Source of the DNA: GCA-2705995 sp048267965
GTDB lineage: Bacteria > Bacteroidota > Bacteroidia > Flavobacteriales_G > Salibacteraceae
Direction: 5' to 3'
DNA length: 64,000 bases
NCBI GenBank assembly: GCA_048267965.1
Contig: JBLWWK010000001.1
Location: 62,001-126,000, forward strand
The position numbers and the translations under genes were made by a program. How positions within the stretch are numbered: the first letter of the stretch is position 1; every line of letters begins with the position of its first letter. Of the stretch, positions 17,901-25,133 are shown piece after piece. Below the pieces are notes generated by a model. That model searched no databases. It saw nothing but the letters and a program-made list of their open reading frames with translations, and had not been told where the DNA came from.

Positions 17901-18451
17901 GTGTTGCCTTCTGGTTGAATGGGAATGTTGTTGTCTGAAATGGCAGCTAGAATCCCGATTTCTTCAGAAATCTTGCCGCTCAATTGTAAGTTGAGGTTTG
18001 AGTTTACCCCCAAATTTTGGTTGTTTCCGAACGAAAGACCACGAGAAATACTCCCTTGTTTTTGCAGCTCACTAAATTTAAAATTCGAATTTTCTTGATA
18101 GTTTGCTGTAAACTTAAAAGGGTTTTTCTTCGCCTCTAATTCTTCTTCTACAACCAATGTATCTTTGTTTTGATACGGCTTTTGAAGGTCGAACAGGAAA
18201 ACACGAAAAGTGGCAAAGACAGAATCTTTTGATGGTTTTTGTTTCCAAACGAACTGACTTTGCAGTGCATTTAACGAGTAAAACGAAGTGTCGAAACCAT
18301 TGAGTTGAAAAGAAGGAGCATAAACCGGAAGTGAATCGAGCAAAACCGTGTCTGGTCCAGTAGGAACCCAAACTTTTCTCAAAGTAGATTCTTGGCCAAA
18401 AACAGGAATAAATCCGGTTAAAAAGATGAATACGTAAACGAATTGCTTCAA
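14999..18451 (-). CDS. Very large outer-membrane-type protein, unknown function
   Basis: 1150 residues with a signal peptide (cleavage near Phe-Gly-Gln, about residue 20). There is no T9SS sorting domain; the chain ends in Val-Gln-Leu-Arg-Ala-Phe-Phe, an aromatic C-terminus typical of outer-membrane beta barrels. The sequence is rich in alternating polar/hydrophobic strands with many Arg/Tyr/Phe and Asn turns, again barrel-like. An early segment (Gln-Gly-Ser-Ile-Ser-Arg-Gly-Leu-Ser-Phe-Gly-Asn) and a region like 'Val-Phe-Ile-Asp-Gly-Lys-Leu-Leu' could be plug or beta-sandwich parts. I recognise it only as a conserved-looking Bacteroidota protein of unknown role. It lies 100 bases upstream of, and in the same direction as, the LruC gene. 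Confidence 0.75.
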   Translation of the reverse strand: MKQFVYVFIFLTGFIPVFGQESTLRKVWVPTGPDTVLLDSLPVYAPSFQLNGFDTSFYSLNALQSQFVWKQKPSKDSVFATFRVFLFDLQKPYQNKDTLVVEEELEAKKNPFKFTANYQENSNFKFSELQKQGSISRGLSFGNNQNLGVNSNLNLQLSGKISEEIGILAAISDNNIPIQPEGNTQQLQDFDQVYIQLFNDNNRLTAGDFQVANANSHFLRYNKRLRGASFETQLTNGKGDSSLVTTLQASAAVSRGKFARNILQGIEGNQGPYRLSGAENEAFIIVLSGTERVFIDGKLLKRGQDNDYIIDYNKAEIVFTARQLITKDKRIIVEFQYTAQSFSRSLIQSEIAFSKSKWNLRLSAYSEQDAKRQPLQQELSEEQIERLEDVGDNIDNAFTSGVQQVDYSNDRVLYRLQLDTLPTGQIDSIFVYSTQPDSAIYQVSFSDVGPLNGNYIQAPSNANGRVYEYVAPINGVSQGSYAPVIVLITPKLKQLFSVAGDYKIGRNTLLISELALSQNDINTFSSKNAEDDFGFASYFRITTEQPISKKEQPWRLTAAADFEQVSQDFEEIERFRGVEFDRDWNLRDFELTEAQFLPGAEIGLKNAKNGMAQYRFQGFFAASEYTATQHQLNVDLKAKSHSVTFLSSWLNSDGKFNKTSFYRHKTLYKKEFKHFNVGFRDDFENNRRKNPDSDSLSAAAYQFYEFEFFIENPDSATNRYKALYNQRWDYAAAKNKMQSVTRGESVGFEFELKKNKNSRLKGKATYRELQVLNDSIYSGEPENTLLGRLEYTLRFLKGGITSTSFYEIGAGLEEKQEFVYVEVASGQGIFSWTDYNDNGVKELDEFEVAAFQDQADYIRVYTRTNEFVKTYTNQFNQSFFIRPDLFWRSKDGFKKIISKFSDQVAFRINRKTNQEQDLDRFNPFASNLADSSIIALTSSIRNTLYFNRTHPKFGVEHTFQNLESKSLLSNGTESRSQEFQKADIRYNLTKVFQFNLIGERGNQTNSSQFFTNRNYFIDYYRLEPKFTYQPSSAIKLALAYSTTEKQNREELGNENAQIQKATIEGQYNKVGNSSISASASYISIDYTAPTGNALAFEMLDGLQNGKNAVWEVLVQKNLGEFLQLNINYTGRLSETSNTVHAGSVQLRAFF
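18360..18368 (+). repeat. GTAGGAACC motif, copy 9
   Basis: Encodes Val-Pro-Thr near the N-terminus of the minus-strand outer-membrane protein. Confidence 0.8.
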
Positions 18452-18497
18452 CTTAATCTCTTCTATACAGCGAAAATAGCCAAATGGAACATCCAGT

Positions 18498-18505
18498 TAC
18501 TTTTG
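18498..18505 (+). promoter_or_regulatory. Putative -7 element for exonuclease III gene
   Basis: TACTTTTG, 27 bases before the ATG at 18533. Confidence 0.4.
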
Positions 18506-18532
18506 TAAAGCTTGAACGTGAACGAATAAAAT

Positions 18533-19303
18533 ATGGTATTCATTACTTATAACGTAAACGGAATTAGAGCTGCTTTGCGTAAAAATTGGCTCGATTGGTT
18601 GGTAGCAACTCAAGCTGATGTAGTAGGTTTACAAGAAGTGAAAGCCGAAGAACATCAAGTAGATATTGCTGCATTTCGTTCTCTTGGTTACCATGTTTAT
18701 TGGAGTAGCGCCCAGAAAAAAGGATATTCAGGAGTTGCTGTTTTATCAAAATATTTGCCTTTAAAAGTAGAAACCAAGTTGGGTTTTGAACCACTTGATC
18801 GTGAGGGTAGATTGTTGGTTTTGCATTTCAAAAATACCATTGTAATAAATGCCTATTTCCCAACGGGAAGCAACGAAGAACGCATGCTAGCCAAAATTCA
18901 ATTTTTACATTATTTCTCAGAATTGCTGCAAAAAGTAGAACAAGAAAAAAAGTCGATTTTGATAATGGGCGATTTCAATATTGCTAGAAATGAGCAGGAT
19001 GTTTTTAATCCGGTTTACGCTCAGTTTTCAGCAGGGTATTCGTTCCCCGAAAGAACTTGGATGCAACAATTGATAGACAGCGGTTACATAGATACTTTTA
19101 GAACCTTACACCGAAGGGCTCAGCAATATACATGGTGGAGTTATATGGCCAATGCCAGGTCTAAAAACCTAGGGTGGCGCATCGATTATATTTTGGCAAA
19201 AGGCAAAATAGTTGAGCAGTTAAGTCGTTCTCAACACCTCACCCAAGCCATCCACAGCGATCATTGCCCCGTAAGAGCCGAGTTTTTCAATTATTCAATA
19301 TAA
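18533..19303 (+). CDS. xth: Exodeoxyribonuclease III (AP endonuclease)
   Basis: A 256-residue EEP-family nuclease for base-excision repair. Motifs: Asn-Gly-Ile-Arg-Ala (9-13), the metal-binding Leu-Gln-Glu-Val-Lys (E35), Gly-Asp-Phe-Asn-Ile-Ala, Arg-Ile-Asp-Tyr-Ile and the C-terminal Ser-Asp-His-Cys-Pro-Val with the catalytic Asp/His. It is monocistronic, divergent from the large outer-membrane gene. Confidence 0.95.
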   Translation: MVFITYNVNGIRAALRKNWLDWLVATQADVVGLQEVKAEEHQVDIAAFRSLGYHVYWSSAQKKGYSGVAVLSKYLPLKVETKLGFEPLDREGRLLVLHFKNTIVINAYFPTGSNEERMLAKIQFLHYFSELLQKVEQEKKSILIMGDFNIARNEQDVFNPVYAQFSAGYSFPERTWMQQLIDSGYIDTFRTLHRRAQQYTWWSYMANARSKNLGWRIDYILAKGKIVEQLSRSQHLTQAIHSDHCPVRAEFFNYSI

Positions 19304-19321
19304 GTTGTTAGTAAATCAATC

Positions 19322-19330
19322 GGTTCCTAC
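19322..19330 (-). repeat. GTAGGAACC motif, copy 10
   Basis: Intergenic CGGTTCCTAC between xth and the OmpA lipoprotein; it faces copy 11, 105 bases away, in opposite orientation. Confidence 0.85.
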
Positions 19331-19378
19331 TAGAAAAAGCAAAGCATACGTTGATATTTGTAAATTAAAGTAATTGGC

Positions 19379-20419
19379 ATGAAGAGTTTGAAGATCTATA
19401 GAAACGCACTAATGGTTTTTTTATCGGTAGGAACCATTTTCACTTCTTGTATACCCCCCAAACAAGTGGAAGAATTAAGAACAAAATATGAGCGTTGTGA
19501 AGAAGAGCGGCAAGATTTTAGCGCAAAAAAACAATCGTTAGAAACCGAAAATAACGAGCTAAAAGCAGAGGTAGAGTTGCTAGAGTCGAAGATTGAAAAA
19601 GTAAAAGACGATACCTTAAAAGCGGCCGCTAACTTGCGCAGAGCCATGAGAGATTTAGATCGTCAGCGCGAAATCAACAACAAACTCGAAGAAATTACCA
19701 ACGAGCTGCAAAGTGGTTCTCAGGCTGAAAACAGAAAGTTGTTGGCAGAACTACAAACCAAGATGGAAGAACTTCAAGAAAAAGAAGACCAGCTGAAAAG
19801 GTTAGAAATGGAGCTCAATCGTAAGAAAGAAAACTTAGACATTCTTAAGGCAGAATTAGAGAAAAGAGAAGAAAGGGTGCGAGAGTTAGAAGACTTAATT
19901 GCACAAAAAGACGCAGCCGTAAGAGCGCTAAAAGATCGAATTAAAGCAGCACTTTCGGGTTTCGAAGACAAAGGGATTAAGGTAGAGCAGAAAAACGGTA
20001 GAGTATACGTTTCCATGGAAGCAAAATTGCTGTTTGCATCAGGGAGCACTTCTGTAGGAACCGAGGGGAGTGTTGCCGTAGTAGAATTAGCCAAGGCGCT
20101 AGAAGGCATCGAAGATTTAACCATTTTAGTTGAAGGGCATACCGATAACGACCCTATCAAAACAGCTTTTATTAACGATAACTGGGATTTATCTGTAATG
20201 CGCGCTACATCGGTGGTGAGAATTATGATCGATAATTCAAACTTAGACCCTTCAAAGCTTACCGCAGCGGGGAGAGGCGAGTTTTTTCCAGTTGCTGAAA
20301 ACGATTCAAGAGAAAATAAAGCGAAGAACAGACGTATAGAAGTAATTTTAACACCTAACTTAGACAAGCTGTTCGAGTTGTTAGAAGAAGGAGCTTCTGC
20401 TAACGAAGAGCAAAACTAA
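19379..20419 (+). CDS. OmpA-family lipoprotein with coiled coil
   Basis: A 346-residue envelope protein. A lipoprotein signal ends at Thr-Ser-Cys (residue 24). Residues ~30-195 form a long charged coiled coil rich in Glu/Lys heptads. The C-terminal ~120 residues are an OmpA peptidoglycan-binding domain (Gly-His-Thr-Asp-Asn-Asp-Pro, Asn-Trp-Asp-Leu-Ser-(x)2-Arg-Ala, Gly-Arg-Gly-Glu, Asn-Arg-Arg-Ile-Glu-Val). It probably tethers the outer membrane to peptidoglycan. Two repeat motifs lie inside the gene, both read as Val-Gly-Thr, and a third lies just upstream. Confidence 0.9.
   Translation: MKSLKIYRNALMVFLSVGTIFTSCIPPKQVEELRTKYERCEEERQDFSAKKQSLETENNELKAEVELLESKIEKVKDDTLKAAANLRRAMRDLDRQREINNKLEEITNELQSGSQAENRKLLAELQTKMEELQEKEDQLKRLEMELNRKKENLDILKAELEKREERVRELEDLIAQKDAAVRALKDRIKAALSGFEDKGIKVEQKNGRVYVSMEAKLLFASGSTSVGTEGSVAVVELAKALEGIEDLTILVEGHTDNDPIKTAFINDNWDLSVMRATSVVRIMIDNSNLDPSKLTAAGRGEFFPVAENDSRENKAKNRRIEVILTPNLDKLFELLEEGASANEEQN
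19427..19435 (+). repeat. GTAGGAACC motif, copy 11
   Basis: CGGTAGGAACC; Val-Gly-Thr in the lipoprotein signal peptide, the same location type as copy 1. Confidence 0.85.
20054..20062 (+). repeat. GTAGGAACC motif, copy 12
   Basis: GTAGGAACCG; Val-Gly-Thr near the start of the OmpA domain. Confidence 0.8.
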
Positions 20420-20431
20420 AAAGAGCCAAAG

Positions 20432-20475
20432 GGTGAAAAACCAGCATTTTGATTTCGATGATGTTTTTCACCTTT
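20432..20475 (+). terminator. Probable terminator after OmpA lipoprotein
   Basis: GGTGAAAAAC (20432-20441) and GTTTTTCACC (20463-20472) form a perfect 10-bp stem with a 21-base loop and a short T-run. Confidence 0.55.
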
Positions 20476-20492
20476 AAAAACGAATAGTTACT

Positions 20493-22169
20493 GTGAGAGT
20501 TTTTGTGCTGATTACTGCCTTTTTATTAAGTGTTGCTGCGCTTGCACAGTCTGAAAAAGACCAGTTTTACATGCAGCAGTGTTCAAAATGGCATTTCAAT
20601 AAAGACAGTTTACAGCATTACGGAAATCTTCTTATTCAATCAGACAATCAGAAAGCAATTGCCGAGGGATATTATGCTTTAGGGTATGCTCAGCAAAAAA
20701 TAATGGCCAATGATTCTGCTTTGTTTTATTACGACAAGGCAGATTTACTGGCAAAACAAATCAACGATTACCGATTTCGTTCCCGAATCATTAAAAACCA
20801 ATCTATTGCCGCAGGTAAAGTAGGCAATGTTGATTTGGCTTTTCGCTTTCTCGATTTGTTAGAACAATTAGGAGTAGACCATCAAGATTCGCTGTTAATC
20901 GCTTTAAGCTTTAACCAAAGGGGCGTTTATTATAAAGAGTTGGGCAGGCTAGAAGAAGCGGCCAAAGTGCACACAGAAGGAGCTCGATTATACCAGCAAC
21001 TAAACAATGTTTATGTAATTAATAGTTACACCAATTTGGCATTGGTTTATGTAGAGTTAGGAGTAGATTCTTTAGCTCATTTTTATTTTCAGAAGGCCTA
21101 TAAAGTGGCTCAAGAGAAAGAAGTAGATCGGTTGCATTTTAGAGCCACTGGAAATTTGGGTAATTACCATCGAGTGGCTGGGAACGCAGATTCTGCCTTG
21201 CATTATTTTTCAATTCAGTTAAGAGATACTGCTAAAATTCCGTTGCAAGCTAAAATGATTTTGTATCAAAATTTGGCTGAATTATCGATAGAGAATGGAA
21301 TTTTAGAAAGAGCATCTATTTTACTCAAGAAATTAGAAAATGCGCTAGAAGGTAAAAGAAGCACTAAACGATTTATTGAGTTTTACAACGTGAGTATGCG
21401 TTACGAGATGGCTCTTAAAAACTGGGAGCGGGCATTGGCATTTGCTGATAGTTCGTTGGCGCTCAATAAAGAGCTGGGTTATGCTTCTAAAACGCTTCCG
21501 GTATTGCAATCGAGAGCTTCGTTACTCGAAAAATTGGGTAGATACGATGAGGCGCTGACCTCGTTAAAAGAATATGCTGCGGTAAAAGATAGCATTGTAG
21601 CAGCCACCAACGTAGAAGCTATAGAAAAGGTAGCGGCTAAGTTTCATCTCAACGAAAAAGAACAAGAATTGCGCAAGGCTTTATTAGACAAAGAAGCTAC
21701 ATCAGACTATTTAAATATTGCACTCTTCAGTATTTTAGGAATTGTATTCTTGGCAGGAGCCGTGTTCCTACAGTTTAAGCAACCTAAGAAAACAAAGAAG
21801 AAAGAAGAAGCCCCGCCTGAAGAACCCGTCAAAAAGTCGAAATCGTATTCTAAACTCTATATTCAGCTCAATTCTGGGGCAAAAGTGTTGAAAGATGAAG
21901 TGGTTTACATAAAAAGTGAAGGCCATTACCTGAACTACTTCTTTTCGAACGAGGTGAGACCAGAGCTAGACAGAGATACAATGGTGAGCAGAGCTGAAGA
22001 ATTGGCTTCGAAAGGATTTGTGCGCGTTCATCGTTCTTATTTAGTGAACGAGCAGCACGTGGTAAAAGTCAAAAGTTCAGAAGTGTTAATGAGCAATCGA
22101 GATCAGGTTCCGCTTTCAAGAAGTTATCGAGAGCAATTAATAGCTCAAAGACACCCCTTGTTTGTTTAA
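20493..22169 (+). CDS. TPR-transmembrane-LytTR transcriptional regulator
   Basis: A 558-residue membrane-bound one-component regulator. A signal peptide (1-19, ending Ala-Leu-Ala) leads to a periplasmic part of about 380 residues made of tetratricopeptide repeats (repeated Ala-x-Gly-x-Tyr patterns and Asp-Ser-Ala-Leu-(x)2-Tyr). One membrane helix sits at about 405-425. A cytoplasmic LytTR DNA-binding domain covers the last ~100 residues (Val-Tyr-Ile-Lys-Ser-Glu-Gly-His-Tyr, Phe-Val-Arg-Val-His-Arg-Ser-Tyr-Leu-Val-Asn). The start is GTG. The design senses outside the inner membrane and binds DNA inside without a kinase. No adjacent target gene is obvious. Confidence 0.9.
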   Translation: MRVFVLITAFLLSVAALAQSEKDQFYMQQCSKWHFNKDSLQHYGNLLIQSDNQKAIAEGYYALGYAQQKIMANDSALFYYDKADLLAKQINDYRFRSRIIKNQSIAAGKVGNVDLAFRFLDLLEQLGVDHQDSLLIALSFNQRGVYYKELGRLEEAAKVHTEGARLYQQLNNVYVINSYTNLALVYVELGVDSLAHFYFQKAYKVAQEKEVDRLHFRATGNLGNYHRVAGNADSALHYFSIQLRDTAKIPLQAKMILYQNLAELSIENGILERASILLKKLENALEGKRSTKRFIEFYNVSMRYEMALKNWERALAFADSSLALNKELGYASKTLPVLQSRASLLEKLGRYDEALTSLKEYAAVKDSIVAATNVEAIEKVAAKFHLNEKEQELRKALLDKEATSDYLNIALFSILGIVFLAGAVFLQFKQPKKTKKKEEAPPEEPVKKSKSYSKLYIQLNSGAKVLKDEVVYIKSEGHYLNYFFSNEVRPELDRDTMVSRAEELASKGFVRVHRSYLVNEQHVVKVKSSEVLMSNRDQVPLSRSYREQLIAQRHPLFV

Positions 22170-22513
22170 CGGAAGTAATTCATTCGTGTCAAATAAGCTG
22201 CATTTCATGCCAAAGCGGCTATTTCGTTGGGTTTAGGGCAAAATATTTATACATATTTACACTTGCAAGTTGATGGTAGATTTGTAAAAAATCACAACCT
22301 AAACCCGTGAAAATTTAATCTTAGTTAGCACAAAGATTGATTCTAATCATTAGCTTAGAAAGGAAAGGCCGGAGTAGAGATACACCCGGCTTTTTTTGTG
22401 CGTTTTCGTCTCGGCTTTGTCAATTTGACGTAAAAATATTCTTCTGGCTGTTTTCTTTTACTGTTTGACAATCAAACATTTAGTTCTTTTCGTTAGCTTT
22501 AAGGGAAAAACAC
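22170..22513 (+). other. Intergenic region with possible small RNA
   Basis: A 344-base gap. TAGATTTG (22277-22284) fits the -7 promoter consensus, and an intrinsic terminator lies at 22367-22400. The two would bound a transcript of about 110 nucleotides. Nine-base complementary segments (GGGTTTAGG near 22229 and CCTAAACCC near 22298) flank the promoter. No known RNA family was recognised. Confidence 0.35.
22367..22400 (+). terminator. Intrinsic terminator not adjacent to a stop codon
   Basis: GGCCGG and CCCGGC arms followed by T7. It lies about 200 bases after the LytTR gene stop, too far to be an ordinary terminator for that gene, so it may end a small RNA. Confidence 0.7.
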
Positions 22514-23164
22514 ATGCCAACAGAACTACAGTTTAAACCTCAAGACGCAACCAAAGCTACTGGTTGTGGGGTTATTCTGTTTAGTATGCTTTTCTTATTT
22601 GGCATTTGTTCGGGCGTTTTTCTCTTGTTTAATCTCACCGAAAACAGTTTTAATCTTTTTAGCGATTTAAGTATTCTATCGGTTGTGCTCACCTTTGTGT
22701 TGGTGTTGGCTAGTTTTTTGGCTAGAAATGCCAAGCTCAACAAAGGCATTTTGTCAATCTCTCCGCAACGAATTCAAAACGATGATTTTTCAGTGCTTAA
22801 TTCGAGCATTAAATTGCGCGTGTATTATGTGAAAAACCAAAGAAGATCACGTTTTTACGCTTACACCATTAACGATAATCGCGGTAAGTTTTTTATGCTT
22901 TGTGTGTATCAAGATGCCTTGTTAAACGCTCTTTTAGAACGGAGGTGGGTTCCTACAGAAGAGTACCACAATGTAGAGGTAAAGCGCCTCACTTTCGATA
23001 GTGGAAGCCCTAAATTTGAGGTGCGTTGCAAAGAGACGGGGCATGTACTTTTTTACAACACAGGGTCGGGTTTGTTTTCGTTTACAAAGCAAGATCGGCT
23101 GAACCAAGATGGTTTTATTAAGCCCAAATATTACATTCAAAATCCGAATTACATGCGGTATTAA
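22514..23164 (+). CDS. Membrane protein of unknown function
   Basis: 216 residues with two hydrophobic segments (about 17-42 and 53-70) and a soluble C-terminal part of ~145 residues rich in Tyr, Arg and Phe. No signal peptide; both ends are probably cytoplasmic. I do not recognise the family. Shape (two helices plus a small beta-rich domain) resembles PH-like or YdbT-type membrane domains, but no motif confirms that. It lies alone between the LytTR gene and convergent radA. A GGTTCCTAC motif encodes Val-Pro-Thr. Confidence 0.6.
   Translation: MPTELQFKPQDATKATGCGVILFSMLFLFGICSGVFLLFNLTENSFNLFSDLSILSVVLTFVLVLASFLARNAKLNKGILSISPQRIQNDDFSVLNSSIKLRVYYVKNQRRSRFYAYTINDNRGKFFMLCVYQDALLNALLERRWVPTEEYHNVEVKRLTFDSGSPKFEVRCKETGHVLFYNTGSGLFSFTKQDRLNQDGFIKPKYYIQNPNYMRY
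22948..22956 (-). repeat. GTAGGAACC motif, copy 13
   Basis: GGGTTCCTACAG; Val-Pro-Thr in the orphan membrane protein. Confidence 0.8.
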
Positions 23165-23196
23165 CGTATCGGTAGGAACTCGTTTTTCAACTTTAT

Positions 23197-24567
23197 TTAG
23201 CCAAACAAAGCAGAGAAAACTTCTTCAATTTTTTTGGCGCTCACTACTTCGATTTGAAAAGAAGATAAATCGAGGCCTTTGAGGTTGTAAGCAGAAATGA
23301 AAATACGCTCGAAGCCTAGTTTTTCGGCCTCAGAAATGCGTTGTTCTATGCGAGTTACGGGTCTTATTTCTCCACTTAGCCCCACTTCTGCTGCAAAACA
23401 GTAATTAGGACTAACGGGAATATCTTCGTTCGAAGAGAGAATGGCTCCTACCACTGCTAAATCAATAGCGGGATCGTCTACTCGAATGCCGCCAGCGATG
23501 TTGAGAAAAACATCCTTAGCTGCCAATCGAAAACCACAACGCTTCTCTAGAACTGCCAAAAGCATGTTTAACCGTCTAACGTCAAAGCCTGTTCCGGCTC
23601 GCTGAGGTGTTCCGTAAGCAGCGGTACTCACCAAAGCTTGCACTTCAATTAACATGGGGCGCAAACCTTCCATGGTAGCGGCAATAGAAGAACCACTTAG
23701 CGTTTTGTCTCGGTTCGAGATAAGAATTTCAGATGGGTTTTCTACTTCTCTTAATCCAGAGCCTTGCATTTCGTAAATGCCTAATTCGTTGGTAGAGCCA
23801 AAACGGTTTTTTACCGAACGTAACAAACGGTAAATATGGTTTCTGTCGCCTTCGAACTGAAGAACAGTATCAACCATGTGCTCTAACACTTTAGGCCCTG
23901 CAATTTGTCCGTCTTTAGTAATATGGCCAATAATAAAAACAGGTGTACCCGATTCTTTTGCAAACTTGATGAGTTCTGCCGTACATTCTCTGATTTGAGA
24001 AATGCTACCGGGAGACGATTCAATGGTGTTGGTGTGCAGTGTTTGAATAGAATCAATAACTAAAACATCGGGTTGAGTTTCGCTAATTTGATGGAAAATA
24101 TTGGGGGTAGATGTTTCTGTAAGCAGGTAACAAAGGGGGTTGTCTATTCCCATTCTGTTAGCACGTAGTTTAATCTGCTGCTCGCTCTCTTCGCCTGAAA
24201 CGTACAAAGTTTTCTTGTTTTTTAGCTGTAAAGCAATTTGCAAGAGAAGAGTAGATTTACCGATGCCCGGTTCGCCCCCAATAAGAATAAGAGAACCCGG
24301 AACTATACCTCCGCCTAAAACACGATTTAGCTCTTGGTTTTCGACAATTATTCTAGGCTGATCTTCGAAAACTACATCTTGGATAGGTTGTGGCTTTCGA
24401 GCTGTTTTTTCTTGAGTAGAAAATGCACGGTGACCTTTAGCTGGTTCCTTCTCAATAATTTCTTCTACGTAAGAATTCCAAGAGCCGCAAGAAGGGCATT
24501 TTCCAATCCATTTAGAAGATTGTGAGCCACAACTCTGACAAACAAAACTTTTTTTAATCTTAGCCAA
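23197..24567 (-). CDS. radA: DNA repair protein RadA
   Basis: A 456-residue RecA-like branch-migration helicase for recombination. Four cysteines at 10, 13, 24 and 27 form the N-terminal zinc finger. The Walker A motif Gly-Gly-Glu-Pro-Gly-Ile-Gly-Lys-Ser-Thr covers 97-106, and the RadA-specific Lys-Asn-Arg-Phe-Gly is at 253-257. The C-terminal Lon-like domain carries Gly-Gly-Ile-Arg-Val-Asp-Asp-Pro-Ala-Asp-like sequence. It is the last gene of the panC-panD-flippase-rfaE2-radA run. RadA also helps integrate transformed DNA in naturally competent bacteria, which may matter given the motif family in this window. Confidence 0.96.
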   Translation of the reverse strand: MAKIKKSFVCQSCGSQSSKWIGKCPSCGSWNSYVEEIIEKEPAKGHRAFSTQEKTARKPQPIQDVVFEDQPRIIVENQELNRVLGGGIVPGSLILIGGEPGIGKSTLLLQIALQLKNKKTLYVSGEESEQQIKLRANRMGIDNPLCYLLTETSTPNIFHQISETQPDVLVIDSIQTLHTNTIESSPGSISQIRECTAELIKFAKESGTPVFIIGHITKDGQIAGPKVLEHMVDTVLQFEGDRNHIYRLLRSVKNRFGSTNELGIYEMQGSGLREVENPSEILISNRDKTLSGSSIAATMEGLRPMLIEVQALVSTAAYGTPQRAGTGFDVRRLNMLLAVLEKRCGFRLAAKDVFLNIAGGIRVDDPAIDLAVVGAILSSNEDIPVSPNYCFAAEVGLSGEIRPVTRIEQRISEAEKLGFERIFISAYNLKGLDLSSFQIEVVSAKKIEEVFSALFG

Positions 24568-24602
24568 TGTCGAATGTGTTTACAGCCAAAGTAACACCAA
24601 TT

Positions 24603-25133
24603 TTACAACTGGTGAGCTTCGATAATTTTTCGCTCTAATTGAGTGGTAGAATGCCCAGGAACAAACGGAATAACTTGAACCGTGCCTCCATGAGAGCGTA
24701 CCCAATCTGAGCCAACAATGTATTTTTTACTTGTAGAATCCGTTTCTGCAGGATCGTAATCTCCCCCTTTTACCAGAACATTTGGTGTTAATTTTTCGAT
24801 GATTTTTTGAGGAGTAGAATCACCAAATATCACAACAGCATCTACAAAAGAGAAAGCAGCTAAAAGGTGGGCACGTGTATTTTCGTCTTTAATCGGTCTG
24901 GCGGGACCTTTCGATAAAGTTTTTACAGAAATATCGCTATTGAGCGCTATGATTAAGCGATCACCGCAGTTAGCTGTTTTTGCTAAATAATCGATGTGGC
25001 CAAGATGCAGAAGATCGAAAACTCCGTTGGTAAACACTACTTTTTCGTTGTTGCGTTCCCACTGAAGTCGAATGTTTTTAAGCGCTGATAACGAGTAGAT
25101 TTTACTCTGGAGATGCTTCAGGTGATTTTTCAT
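24603..25133 (-). CDS. RfaE2-type heptose-1-phosphate adenylyltransferase
   Basis: A 176-residue nucleotidyltransferase with Thr-Asn-Gly-Val-Phe-Asp-Leu-Leu-His-Leu-Gly-His (HxGH at 43-46) and Val-Lys-Gly-Gly-Asp-Tyr, as in the C-terminal half of HldE/RfaE. It would make ADP-heptose for lipopolysaccharide core, the donor used by the family 9 glycosyltransferase at 8.7 kb. It overlaps the upstream flippase gene by 32 bases and ends 35 bases before radA. Confidence 0.88.
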   Translation of the reverse strand: MKNHLKHLQSKIYSLSALKNIRLQWERNNEKVVFTNGVFDLLHLGHIDYLAKTANCGDRLIIALNSDISVKTLSKGPARPIKDENTRAHLLAAFSFVDAVVIFGDSTPQKIIEKLTPNVLVKGGDYDPAETDSTSKKYIVGSDWVRSHGGTVQVIPFVPGHSTTQLERKIIEAHQL

